Below the pieces are notes generated by a model. The model was not told where the DNA came from. It ran no database searches and was given only the letters and a program-made list of their open reading frames with translations. A DNA stretch of 64,000 nucleotides from Hofstenia miamia (Eukaryota; Xenacoelomorpha; Acoela): the NCBI GenBank assembly GCA_004352715.1, contig SCFE01000021.1, positions 1,439,352 to 1,503,351 of the forward strand. The letters are read 5' to 3'. Below are positions 11,341 to 21,730 of the stretch, one piece after another (within the stretch, counting starts at the first letter, position 1; each line of letters opens with the position of its first letter). Made by a program: the position numbers and the translations under genes.

Positions 11341-12340
11341 NNNNNNNNNNNNNNNNNNNNNNNNNNNNNNNNNNNNNNNNNNNNNNNNNNNNNNNNNNNN
11401 NNNNNNNNNNNNNNNNNNNNNNNNNNNNNNNNNNNNNNNNNNNNNNNNNNNNNNNNNNNNNNNNNNNNNNNNNNNNNNNNNNNNNNNNNNNNNNNNNNNN
11501 NNNNNNNNNNNNNNNNNNNNNNNNNNNNNNNNNNNNNNNNNNNNNNNNNNNNNNNNNNNNNNNNNNNNNNNNNNNNNNNNNNNNNNNNNNNNNNNNNNNN
11601 NNNNNNNNNNNNNNNNNNNNNNNNNNNNNNNNNNNNNNNNNNNNNNNNNNNNNNNNNNNNNNNNNNNNNNNNNNNNNNNNNNNNNNNNNNNNNNNNNNNN
11701 NNNNNNNNNNNNNNNNNNNNNNNNNNNNNNNNNNNNNNNNNNNNNNNNNNNNNNNNNNNNNNNNNNNNNNNNNNNNNNNNNNNNNNNNNNNNNNNNNNNN
11801 NNNNNNNNNNNNNNNNNNNNNNNNNNNNNNNNNNNNNNNNNNNNNNNNNNNNNNNNNNNNNNNNNNNNNNNNNNNNNNNNNNNNNNNNNNNNNNNNNNNN
11901 NNNNNNNNNNNNNNNNNNNNNNNNNNNNNNNNNNNNNNNNNNNNNNNNNNNNNNNNNNNNNNNNNNNNNNNNNNNNNNNNNNNNNNNNNNNNNNNNNNNN
12001 NNNNNNNNNNNNNNNNNNNNNNNNNNNNNNNNNNNNNNNNNNNNNNNNNNNNNNNNNNNNNNNNNNNNNNNNNNNNNNNNNNNNNNNNNNNNNNNNNNNN
12101 NNNNNNNNNNNNNNNNNNNNNNNNNNNNNNNNNNNNNNNNNNNNNNNNNNNNNNNNNNNNNNNNNNNNNNNNNNNNNNNNNNNNNNNNNNNNNNNNNNNN
12201 NNNNNNNNNNNNNNNNNNNNNNNNNNNNNNNNNNNNNNNNNNNNNNNNNNNNNNNNNNNNNNNNNNNNNNNNNNNNNNNNNNNNNNNNNNNNNNNNNNNN
12301 NNNNNNNNNNNNNNNNNNNNNNNNNNNNNNNNNNNNNNNN
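11341..12340. other. Scaffold gap (1000 N)
   Basis: Exactly 1000 N, followed closely by a (TA)n tract. Confidence 0.95.
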
Positions 12341-12347
12341 AACTATA

Positions 12348-12349
<2 letters not shown>

Positions 12350-12383
<34 letters not shown>
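12350..12383. repeat. (TA)n microsatellite
   Basis: TA run just right of the gap. Confidence 0.9.
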
Positions 12384-12386
<3 letters not shown>

Positions 12387-12465
12387 GTTTAAGAATGTGT
12401 TAATCACTACATTGGACTTCATATAGCATGCTGCATCCACAAATTACTTATTTGTATACTTTTAG

Positions 12466-13537
12466 ATGTTAAAGATGGTGCCGTAAATGAAGCAATTGCA
12501 AACGCCAAATCCACAGCTCAGGTGTGCAATTATAATGTTCAGAATGACCAAAGTTTTACACAGAAATTTGATTTAATTTTATTGAATTACCTACACCGAC
12601 AAACTCTTAAATTGAATTGATATTTCAGCAATCGCATATTTGATTTTATATTCGTATATATTGATGTTTGCCATATGGCACATGGACAATTAGAGACGTA
12701 AGAAAAATCGAATAGAATTCAACGCAATTTCAGATTTCAATTGCTTTGAAATGCATTAAGGATATGCTTGAGTACAAAATCATTATGCATTTCAATCAGT
12801 GGTTTTGCTAAAAAATTAACAGTTTAGTGTAAATTTGATCATTCATACATTAAACGCTGTCCTCTTTTTAGTTGTTTTTTCAGCTATCTTTAATTTTGGT
12901 TCTTCGAACCCACTGTTTCGTTTTCATCACAAATCACATCGTTAGCTATGCCTCTGATACAAAGATGGACATGGGCCGAAAACTGGTTCAAGCCCGACCC
13001 ACAAGACCCTGCGTTCTGCCCATTATATTTAATGCAAATTCTTCCAATTTTACTTAAGATAGAGACTAGTAATAATATCTACACACTGAATTTAAAAATT
13101 AAACTGAATTTTAGAAAAGTATCTAATATTAATCTAAAATTTTAAATGTAAATAATTTTCAACCCATCGCTTATTATATGGCATTCACTGCATTTCGGTT
13201 TACTTGCTGTACTTTTCGTAATACTAAGATATTTTTGTATTTTTACCCTATTTTTTCCAATGCTTCCGACTAAGCTCTGCCTATGTCCATCTCTGTCCTG
13301 ATATAAATTTCTCTACCCATTTTCACACTCTATTGGTTTGTCATTTACATTTTGGGTATTTAGCTGACCAGTGTTTTTTTACTAAATTTTTGGTCATCTT
13401 GCATATCTGCATGTTTTATATTGTTTGACTGCTTGTTGTGTACTTTTGTTTTTTGATAGGACAATCGAGCACGTTTGGAAAGATCCAATTCTGATAGCAG
13501 GGGTCACAGCTCGTCGGCATCACGACGAGTCTCAATT
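12466..13537 (+). CDS. Two phase-matched exons of an unidentified protein
   Basis: Exon 12466-12521 (acceptor ACTTTTAG, donor CAG|GTGTGC) reads VKDGAVNEAIANAKSTAQ after two leading bases. Exon 13460-13537 (acceptor TTTGATAG, donor ATT|GTAGGT) reads DNRARLERSNSDSRGHSSSA then SRRVSI in phase 0, which continues the first exon. The Ser/Arg-rich second exon contains RRVS-type basophilic phosphorylation sites. No domain is recognised. The pair may belong to the same gene as the other RFxV exons if contig order is wrong. The 938-nt intron between them holds nothing I can identify. Confidence 0.45.
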
Positions 13538-14803
13538 GTAGGTATTTCCGTGTGTGCTGTAAAAGTGTTGTAATCTATCGTAATGTTTGTCATTAACTTT
13601 TCTTTTTATATGAGAATTGACTTCTCTAAAGAAACGGATTATGCACTAGTGGCACAATACTGATATAATTCCATTATGTGGAATTAATACTTAAAATTGC
13701 AATCAACTACTAAAATTTAATGTAGGGATAAAATAAAGCGTGGATTCCCTAGCATGGCTGCAGGAATTTATCAAAGAGGATACAATTTAAGAATTTAGAT
13801 TATAACCCTACGTGCATATTAGCTTAGTTTTGCAAATACTCTATACAATAAAGTAATCAAATATTTCTAATGTTGATGTAATGTGCTTAAATATTAAATC
13901 ATGGCCGCCTTAAATAGAAGGTCTAACAAACGAAATTGCACTGTCGAAAGAAGGTATGTTACCTTTTCGAAATCCTTATTTAAATTTATAACATTTACAA
14001 TAAAGACGCCTAGAAATAAACTGCTTCGAAATAAACTGTTTATAGCAAACATTATTCTTAGAACGTTGAAATATTTTCTTAGATGTTGATAAAAGAATTG
14101 ATAGTGTTTATTGAAATCAAAAGAAAATTAACCGCCTTTTTGTTCAAGATTATCGAGAATAACTGTTTCAGAAGAACTCGTATTGATTAATGTAGGCCCC
14201 TTGAATTTGTCACGGCGCGTCGGTGCATCTGACTTCAACTTAAGATACAAACTCCACGAAACTGAATTGGTAGCAGAGTTGCAAATGGGTCGAAAGTTTC
14301 GGCCCAAGCCCAAATTGAGATCTAAAAAAGTTCAAGCCCAGCCCAAATATAGAAGAAACGAGCCAATCCTAGTTCAGGCCCAAAAGAATTATAAAACTTC
14401 TTAATATACAATGAATAAAAATTGATCTTAGAGATTTCAACGCCTCTACAATTTCGGGTTTAAACAAACTCCCTTTTTGAGGTAATGATTATACCAATAT
14501 GAGAGAAATCTCTCTCAGACTGAGAAGTTGAATGAATGCAGAACACCTTTCGAGCAATGATTCTTAAAATCAGCATATCCATGTAAGGCATATATGATAA
14601 AATCACTGTTAAAATTTTTTTGAGATTAGTACAAAAAGAACTAACTAATGTTAATCGCTTCATTTGAAAGAATTGCACTCTTCCTTGATTACCAAGTAAT
14701 TATCAGATTAAACCCACTGGGTTGTTCGGACTGCTGAATGAAGTAATTTTGGGGTTAAACCAAGCACTTTATTATAGTATTCATTAAATGAACATCATTC
14801 AAA
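13538..14803. other. Non-coding
   Basis: Mostly AT-rich. Near 14300-14390 the phrase caagccca recurs in an imperfect local repeat, probably transposon debris. No coding signal. Confidence 0.3.
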
Positions 14804-15803
14804 NNNNNNNNNNNNNNNNNNNNNNNNNNNNNNNNNNNNNNNNNNNNNNNNNNNNNNNNNNNNNNNNNNNNNNNNNNNNNNNNNNNNNNNNNNNNNNNNN
14901 NNNNNNNNNNNNNNNNNNNNNNNNNNNNNNNNNNNNNNNNNNNNNNNNNNNNNNNNNNNNNNNNNNNNNNNNNNNNNNNNNNNNNNNNNNNNNNNNNNNN
15001 NNNNNNNNNNNNNNNNNNNNNNNNNNNNNNNNNNNNNNNNNNNNNNNNNNNNNNNNNNNNNNNNNNNNNNNNNNNNNNNNNNNNNNNNNNNNNNNNNNNN
15101 NNNNNNNNNNNNNNNNNNNNNNNNNNNNNNNNNNNNNNNNNNNNNNNNNNNNNNNNNNNNNNNNNNNNNNNNNNNNNNNNNNNNNNNNNNNNNNNNNNNN
15201 NNNNNNNNNNNNNNNNNNNNNNNNNNNNNNNNNNNNNNNNNNNNNNNNNNNNNNNNNNNNNNNNNNNNNNNNNNNNNNNNNNNNNNNNNNNNNNNNNNNN
15301 NNNNNNNNNNNNNNNNNNNNNNNNNNNNNNNNNNNNNNNNNNNNNNNNNNNNNNNNNNNNNNNNNNNNNNNNNNNNNNNNNNNNNNNNNNNNNNNNNNNN
15401 NNNNNNNNNNNNNNNNNNNNNNNNNNNNNNNNNNNNNNNNNNNNNNNNNNNNNNNNNNNNNNNNNNNNNNNNNNNNNNNNNNNNNNNNNNNNNNNNNNNN
15501 NNNNNNNNNNNNNNNNNNNNNNNNNNNNNNNNNNNNNNNNNNNNNNNNNNNNNNNNNNNNNNNNNNNNNNNNNNNNNNNNNNNNNNNNNNNNNNNNNNNN
15601 NNNNNNNNNNNNNNNNNNNNNNNNNNNNNNNNNNNNNNNNNNNNNNNNNNNNNNNNNNNNNNNNNNNNNNNNNNNNNNNNNNNNNNNNNNNNNNNNNNNN
15701 NNNNNNNNNNNNNNNNNNNNNNNNNNNNNNNNNNNNNNNNNNNNNNNNNNNNNNNNNNNNNNNNNNNNNNNNNNNNNNNNNNNNNNNNNNNNNNNNNNNN
15801 NNN
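14804..15803. other. Scaffold gap (1000 N)
   Basis: Exactly 1000 N. It hides the left boundary of the Polinton-like element. Confidence 0.95.
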
Positions 15804-15837
15804 TTATTTGACATGGGAAGAGATTAAAAAAAATTAA

Positions 15838-17225
15838 TTAATATGTCAAATTTTGCAAACTAAACCATTTTATAGGCCCTGTATCACTTGCAAACAGCCA
15901 AAATGGACCATTCTCATGTGAAATATCACACCGAATTATACCATTAGATGTAGCTAGTCCAAATATTAATTTATTATATTCTAAACTATATGCAAGTTCC
16001 TGATTAATTTTAATTATATTTGCACGCTTTTGTAAGTTGTGCTTATTCCATTGACATATTCCTCTAAAGAAAACTTTTGTACCAATTACCTTATATTGAC
16101 AATGTTGCAAATTAGAAATACACATGTTTTTAAATCCAGTATCAAATTCCATTCCTTTAATAATATCACTGTCATCAGTACTACTATTTAATTCAATGTC
16201 ATTCCAAAAGAAATCAGTGGTGTCAAAATATATATTATTTAAGGAAACAAATGTTTCTTCTATTACTAAATTGTGTACAGACAATACACCAAATTTAGTA
16301 ATTTGGACATAAACATCTTTTGATTTTTCACAAACTACTGCAAATCTTATTGTTTTTGGAGGCCAAGCTTCTTTTGGTAAAGTAAATAAAGTCCAGTTGC
16401 TAGATAAAGTCTCACCAGTTCTAAAAACATATTTACCTCTAAAATGTACAAAGGTATTAATTATTGCATAGTATACATCATTTTTAAATGTAACATATTA
16501 TAACTATTTTTGATAAGATACAAATTCCTGAAAGTGAAATGTAACTATCTCTAACATAAATATAACAATTTTCTATTGAAATTTTATCAAAACCTTTATC
16601 ACCAAAGGTAGGAAAATCTAAAGCTTTCTCATGGCTTTCAGTTTTAAAAAATTGATTTTTATAAGCAGCTCCAGTAGTTTTCAAAGTTTTTATCAAACCA
16701 AATAACCATATTTTTTCAAAGAATTGCGATATTGCATAAGCCTTTTTAAAACCACATTCATAATTCTCTGCAAATGTTTTTCCACCTTCAGTTCTTTCAA
16801 ATAATTGAANNNNNNNNNNNNNNNNNNNNNNNNNNNNNNNNNNNNNNNNNNNNNNNNNNNNNNNNNNNNNNNNNNNNNNNNNNNNNNNNNNNNNNNNNNN
16901 NNNNNNNNNNNNNNNNNNNNNTTCCACCTTCAGTTCTTTCAAATAATTGAATATTCTTTTGGTAATTGTCTTGTAAATTTGAATAGAAATTATGCATAGA
17001 CTCAACACTACCTAATTGAGCATTGGATTCCTTAATAATTTGCAAAATCTTGTTTTCATTGTTTGCAAGTTTTTTTTCAACATGATCTTCCATTTGTTGT
17101 TTGTTAATAGTATCCCTTTCCTATTCACAATCACGAACATTTATAATTTTCTTGTTGCGCATATTTAAATCTCTATTAAAAAGAGTATACCTTGATATAT
17201 CTAACTTATTATTTTCAATTTGATT
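15838..17225 (-). pseudogene. Fiber-like virion protein, broken
   Basis: Near 17168-17124 the sequence carries LNMRNKKIINVRD, the motif that opens many phage tail-fiber stems, preceded by a short helical stretch and followed after a TAG (17123-17121) by a coiled coil starting at 17093 (MEDHVEKKLANNENKILQ). After a 112-N gap flanked by a 30-nt duplication come beta-rich segments, a frame change near 16490, then repeated modules ending in VSLNNIYF and FSLQNLTY and a TAA at 15840-15838. Trimeric coiled coil plus repeated beta modules suggests a receptor-binding fiber; this is inference from architecture. The stop, frame change and gap mean no intact product. Confidence 0.5.
16810..16921. other. 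112-N gap with duplicated edges
   Basis: The 30 nt just left of the gap (16780-16809) are repeated exactly just right of it (16922-16951), as expected from an unmerged contig overlap. Confidence 0.85.
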
Positions 17226-18313
17226 TATTTTGTATTTTATGAGTTTAACATCTGTTTCTATGTGTTTAGATAAATCAAATACAATTATTCCATATTTCTC
17301 CCTAAAATCAGAAGGCTTGATAAAAGTACCTGTTGAAAAGTCATTAACACCATCATTATATCGTAAAAATTCTGTATATAGTCTTGGAAACTCACTAGTT
17401 GGATGAAACTCTACTTTTGGATAAAAATTATCATTTCCTAATTCTAACTGACATGAAGAAATTCAGTAGAATTAAAGGTATCAAAGTCAAGTTCATTCTT
17501 GCTTTAATCATTAATTTTATCTTCATGATGGTATAGATGAAAACATATCTAGGTTTTTCTATTGAATTACTTATTCTAAATATGCCTCATTGTTGATTTA
17601 TAGGATTAGATTCCTCTAAGGTGTTTCTTATATACACCCATTTATTATTCATAAAGTTATTCAAATACATCTTTTTTCCACTAGGATTGAATGCTAATTG
17701 TGGTACAAAGCAAAGTAATTGAGTGACAACTAGTAGCCCATTTCCAGCTGGATTAAATATTACATTATCATCTTTTGCTAATTCAAGATTTATTAGAACC
17801 TTGCCTGCAGGTAAGGTACTATGTCTTAAACCTCTGAAAAATCAACTTTACTGAGATAAAAATTTGAATTAATTTTATTTCCATCTTTTAGAAGTTCTAT
17901 CTTATCATTATTGTCCTTGTAGAAGAATTCATTTTGGGCAGTGTTCAAATAAGATTCTGAATACTCAAGAATGTTGTGTAAATGGGCGACTTTTGAAAAA
18001 TTTGTAAGATTTGTAGTCGAAGTATTATTGTATTCCACAAATACTAAAAAAAAAGTGAGTAGACATCACCACTAATGGTAAAATTATCTACTGTAAAAAA
18101 TCCTGTGTTATCAAGTTTAACTATTTTAAATTTCACATCTATATAAGCATTAAACCAATAATAAGGTATTATATATGTAGAATTATCAATTCTAAACTTA
18201 TAATTGTTTTTATTTTGAATATTACCTGCTGCAGGAATTATAATTGGACTCTGGAGATCAAATCTAATGTATTCGTTTCTTTCTGGAATTGTTAGATTTC
18301 TGAAGTCAGTCAT
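17226..18313 (-). pseudogene. Double-jelly-roll major capsid protein, broken
   Basis: Starts at ATG 18313 just after TTTTTTCCTTATATAG. Successive segments match the Polinton capsid layout: N-terminal strand region (18313-18044), a middle segment opening at about 18046 (18038-17826), then LPAGKVLINLEL, LLCFVPQLAFNPSGKKMYL and KPRYVFIY (17820-17540), and LYTEFLRYNDGVNDFSTGTF with GIIVFDLSK near the end. Breaks: a frame change at an A9 run near 18046-18054, further changes near 17826, 17531 and 17447, and stops at 17589-17587 (TGA), 17506-17504 (TAA) and 17446-17444 (TAG). The usual C-terminal segment after the FDLSK region is absent, and the reading continues into the fiber motif. The family call is secure from motif order; the gene is dead as assembled. 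Confidence 0.75.
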
Positions 18314-18316
18314 TTC

Positions 18317-18684
18317 TACTATATAAGGAAAAAAGAAAATCTTTTTTCTGTGTGAAATTAATTTTGAAATAGTTTTAAAAATCGTGTCAAACTTCTTGGG
18401 CTCATACATGGAAAACTTTTTTAATAACATTTGTATCTCTATTCCCTTTTGTTCATTTGGAGTTTCTAAGCTAATCTCAATAATTTTAGGTTAATTAGCT
18501 ACTTTTGGTGTTTCTAACTTTTTATTATTGCTTGTTACTTGTTTGTTAATGGAATTGACCTTTAAGGGAGAATTCCTTTCCCAGTGGGTAAATTTGTTTC
18601 CCTTAAGGGAAGAGCATTCTCTCCCTGTGTGTTAATAAAATTAACCCTTTAATAGTTTTCATAAGTTTTCTTATATTTAGTCAT
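18317..18684 (-). pseudogene. Small broken Polinton ORF
   Basis: An ATG at 18684 follows TTTTCTTTATATAG, a variant of the element's start motif. The frame meets a TAA after 11 codons. A second frame further down is open into the capsid start and is Lys-rich, with one TAA. It looks like a decayed small virion or accessory gene; no family is recognised. Confidence 0.35.
18319..18334 (-). promoter_or_regulatory. Start motif of capsid gene
   Basis: TTTTTTCCTTATATAG ends 5 nt before the capsid ATG (18313). The same 16-mer precedes the penton-like gene. Confidence 0.6.
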
Positions 18685-18686
18685 GT

Positions 18687-18700
18687 CTATATAAAGAAAA
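18687..18700 (-). promoter_or_regulatory. Start motif variant of small ORF
   Basis: TTTTCTTTATATAG, two nt before ATG 18684; a diverged copy of the same motif. Confidence 0.45.
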
Positions 18701-18725
18701 TTAATTTTATTTTATTAAAATAATC

Positions 18726-19487
18726 TTATTTGATTAAAAATACTAAGTGAACGTGATTATCATTTATATTAATAATTTGATTTTGGCTATCAGTAATGTA
18801 TATTCTTATTTCTCTTATTTCATTTGTGTTGATTTTGTTGAATAATTTGCGCAAAGGTTGTTTTGTAAATGGATAACTTGATACTAAATCATTTGTAGGA
18901 AAAGTAAATACTATATCACTAGAATTTCCATTATATATGCTATCACTTATCAGAGAACAATGAATTAAAATGTTATCAATTCCCTTTGTAATGTTAGGAA
19001 CATGATTTGAAATTGTAGTCTTTTTTAAGAGCATTGGATGGTTTTCATTTAAGAACTTAAAATCTAGAAGATCACCAAATTCTTTTTCAAATTTTAACCA
19101 CATTTTAGGACCTAAGAAAATAAACACCTTATAAGTATTCTCATTAAAAATAATTTCAACATGTTTATTATTATTTTCTTTTAATCCATGACCATTTGCT
19201 GCAATTTCATTATTTATATATGCTGATATATCTTTGTACTGATAAATACCATCAGGAAATGTAACTTTATTCCAAGTAAGACCCTCATCATGGGAATATT
19301 CAATTTTGTTGTTCTTATGCTCCTCAGAAATATTTTACCAAGAGTATGACATATTTATTTGATCTAAGCAAATGTAATGTGGTTCTGTGTGTAATCTTAT
19401 GGGATTTACAAATTTTACTGTGAAATCAGAAGGTTTACCTACAACATTAGCATAATTTGAATTTAGAAATAGAGGAATTTCAGTCAT
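18726..19487 (-). pseudogene. Penton/minor-capsid-like protein, one in-frame stop
   Basis: One reading frame of 254 codons from ATG 19487 to the stop at 18726, interrupted only by TAA at 19337-19335 (codon 51), after SW. The N-terminus (TEIPLFLNSNYANVVGKPSDF) and the C-terminal pattern IREIRIYITDSQ...VHLVFLIK resemble a protein of invertebrate Polintons that I take to be the penton or minor capsid subunit; the role is inferred. Start chosen because it lies 5 nt after the shared motif. Confidence 0.5.
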
Positions 19488-19492
19488 ATCTA

Positions 19493-19508
19493 CTATATAA
19501 GGAAAAAA
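19493..19508 (-). promoter_or_regulatory. Start motif of penton-like gene
   Basis: TTTTTTCCTTATATAG ends 5 nt before ATG 19487; identical to the capsid copy. Confidence 0.6.
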
Positions 19509-19552
19509 CAAATTAATTTCACAACAGAGAACCTTGGTTCTCCTTAAGAAAA

Positions 19553-20884
19553 TTAATTTTGTAATTTATTGTAAAACTTCTTAACATCATCTTTAGTAAT
19601 AGCTTTCAATCTTACTAATTCATCAATTAACTGAATAATTTCATTATAAATTTGAGCACTATCATTTCCAGCATTCTTAGAAGAAGTAAGTAATTCTAAG
19701 CGATCCATTAATTGTGAAGGATCATTGTAGTAGAAAACACTTTGACCCTTAATTATCTTTTTAACTTTTTGATTTTTGCGATTACCTGTAACTCCAGCTA
19801 GTTTTACCAGATTCCTAAATACTCTCTTAGACTTTTCAGTGTATTTATCTTGTTTTTTATTATATCTCTTTGTTAAAAGATCTATGAAGGATTGATCAAT
19901 TGGTTCAGAAATAATTGGTTTTCCATAAGGCATACCATTTTGATCTACATAGTAAGCTTCCAAAATATATTCTCTATATAATTTATCCAAATCTATAAAT
20001 GTAAGTCCAAACATATTGTCATGAACTTTAAGGGGTTGAGTATCTCTACCCTTAAGTCCTTTTCCTTGAATATTTCCATCCATAGATTTATGAGAGTCAA
20101 CCAATTGAGTATTTTTCCTAACAAAATCAACAAATTTTCTGTATTTATCTAATTCTTTCCCATCATTTACTAAGACATCATAATGTGCATTATTTTCATC
20201 ATGTTTATCAACAACTTCATTGTAGTCATAAATAATTTTATCATAATGTGCTTGTTCATCATTTGTTAACTTTGTTTTTTGTTTATTTATTTTTTCAACT
20301 TCATCAATTTTAACTTTTAGGTCATGATATTTCTTTTCCAATATTTTATTTCCTTTGGTTAAACTTGTCTTTTTTCTACCATTATCTTTTATAATTTCAT
20401 TTATTTGTTTAATAATTTCTTCATTTTCTGTATTATTACTTGTTTTAAGTTCATTTGGTAAAATTAAGCTATATTTATTTAGAACATCTATATCAAAATT
20501 GGTTTCAATTTGTGGAGCCTTTGCTCCTGCTTCTCCAAGAGAACTCTCATCTCCAAGAGAACTTTCATCTTCTAACTGTTGTAGATTATTAAGATTATAT
20601 GGCTTCCAATCCTCTATTGCATCTTGTAATTGCCTTTGATTTTTTCTCATTTCAGCTAATTCATTTGTTTGATCCCTTAGATTTTCTTTAATAACATTTG
20701 TTTGATCTTTTAATAGATCTCCTTGATCTGAAATAGTTTTTGAAATAGGTTTGTATGTTTCTTGTAAGTTGTACTGAACTTCATTTTGTTGGTTAAGTTA
20801 GTCACGTTTTTGTTGTAAAAGCTTTTTTTCTTTACTGACTTCATCTTCAAGATTTACTAGTTTTCTATATTCATCATAATCCAT
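19553..20884 (-). pseudogene. Coiled-coil Polinton protein, one in-frame stop
   Basis: A single frame of 444 codons from ATG 20884 to the stop at 19553, with one TAA at 20800-20798 (codon 29). The first third is charged and heptad-like, ending in a long Lys/Glu/Asn-rich helix region. The C-terminal half contains FGLTFIDLDKLYREYILEAY, a basic stretch, and SVFYYNDPSQLMDRLELL followed by an NEIIQLIDELVRLKAITKDD helix. This C-terminal pattern recurs in hypothetical proteins of invertebrate Polinton-like elements; its function is unknown and a structural role is a guess. Translation could restart at the Met at 20650, which would give 365 residues. Confidence 0.6.
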
Positions 20885-20988
20885 TATTATATAATTATTT
20901 TAGAAAATATTTTTGACCCATTGCTCATGCAATACAGGACATGTTGTCCCTTAACTCCTAAAATAAAGGACACTTTGCTGTGTGCTCA

Positions 20989-21624
20989 TTACAAAGTTTC
21001 ATTAAAGTTTTTATGTACTGTCTTCTTTTCTTTATTCACAAAAAGAAAGTCATAATTAGACAAACTTTCAAAAAGGTCTGGATTAAAAGAATTATCCCTG
21101 GCAATTGAATTTTTGTCACGATTATCAACAGGAGTGTATAAAACCATGTGTGTACAATTTGTCCTTATTTTCTTTGGAACATTGTAATATGATTGTGAAA
21201 TATATATTGCTGATATGTTCTGATGACGACCATCAGTGAAATGATTTGCAATTTTATTCTGTGTCTTTTCTGGGGCATTTACAAGGTCATCAAAGATAAC
21301 TATTTTTCTACCTCCTGTTGTTGAATATTCATTAGTGTTTTTTAGAAATTCTTCTGGCAATATTTCCAAAACATTATAACCTATTTTATCTGATATTCTT
21401 TCCATTATTTTAATTAGATTTTGTATTTTTTCTTGATGAAAATTTGGAGTATAGATGTATAATTTATCATAATATATAAGTGGTCTTAAAATCATATCCA
21501 TTAATAAATTAGTTTTTCCACATCCTGATTTTCCACATATAAGCATTCTAAAGTCTTCTGGTAAGAAATCTACTGGTGATTTGTCATTTTTCACTTTTGG
21601 GGTATCATAATTAATGATCTTCAT
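20989..21624 (-). CDS. A32-like packaging ATPase (FtsK-HerA type), intact
   Basis: A 211-codon protein from ATG 21624; an upstream in-frame Met at 21669 lies before the start motif and is less likely. Walker A is LICGKSGCGKTNLLMD near residues 30-45, and Walker B is KIVIFDDLV near residue 108. A QSYYNVPKKIRTN segment follows, with sensor/arginine-finger-like positions. This family pumps viral DNA into capsids in Polintons, virophages and large DNA viruses; length and motif order fit. It is the only gene of the cluster without a break. The stop at 20989 leaves about 100 nt before the coiled-coil gene. Confidence 0.85.
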   Translation of the reverse strand: MKIINYDTPKVKNDKSPVDFLPEDFRMLICGKSGCGKTNLLMDMILRPLIYYDKLYIYTPNFHQEKIQNLIKIMERISDKIGYNVLEILPEEFLKNTNEYSTTGGRKIVIFDDLVNAPEKTQNKIANHFTDGRHQNISAIYISQSYYNVPKKIRTNCTHMVLYTPVDNRDKNSIARDNSFNPDLFESLSNYDFLFVNKEKKTVHKNFNETL

Positions 21625-21639
21625 TATATAAGGAAAAAA
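21625..21639 (-). promoter_or_regulatory. Start motif of ATPase gene
   Basis: TTTTTTCCTTATATA directly abuts ATG 21624, the shortest spacing of the set. Confidence 0.6.
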
Positions 21640-21718
21640 GAAAATATTTTTTTCTGAAATTAATTTCACTTCTTATTTAAAGGAAAGGGACTTTCCCATT
21701 GAAAAAATATTTTCTTTT
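21636..21718. promoter_or_regulatory. Palindromic divergent intergenic region
   Basis: The gap between the divergent ATPase and PLA2 genes contains an inverted repeat: aaaagaaaatatttttttc (21636-21654) pairs with gaaaaaatattttctttt (21701-21718) with one extra T. It places a pyrimidine-rich tract upstream of each gene, as in a shared bidirectional promoter. Confidence 0.45.
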
Positions 21719-21730
21719 CTCTTTTTATAG

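Noticed and set aside
15838-21624. A changed genetic code (TAA/TAG read as amino acids) to explain single in-frame stops
   Set aside because: TGA also interrupts the capsid gene, frame changes occur as well, and host exons at 5757 and 6606 and the G-beta gene use stops normally.
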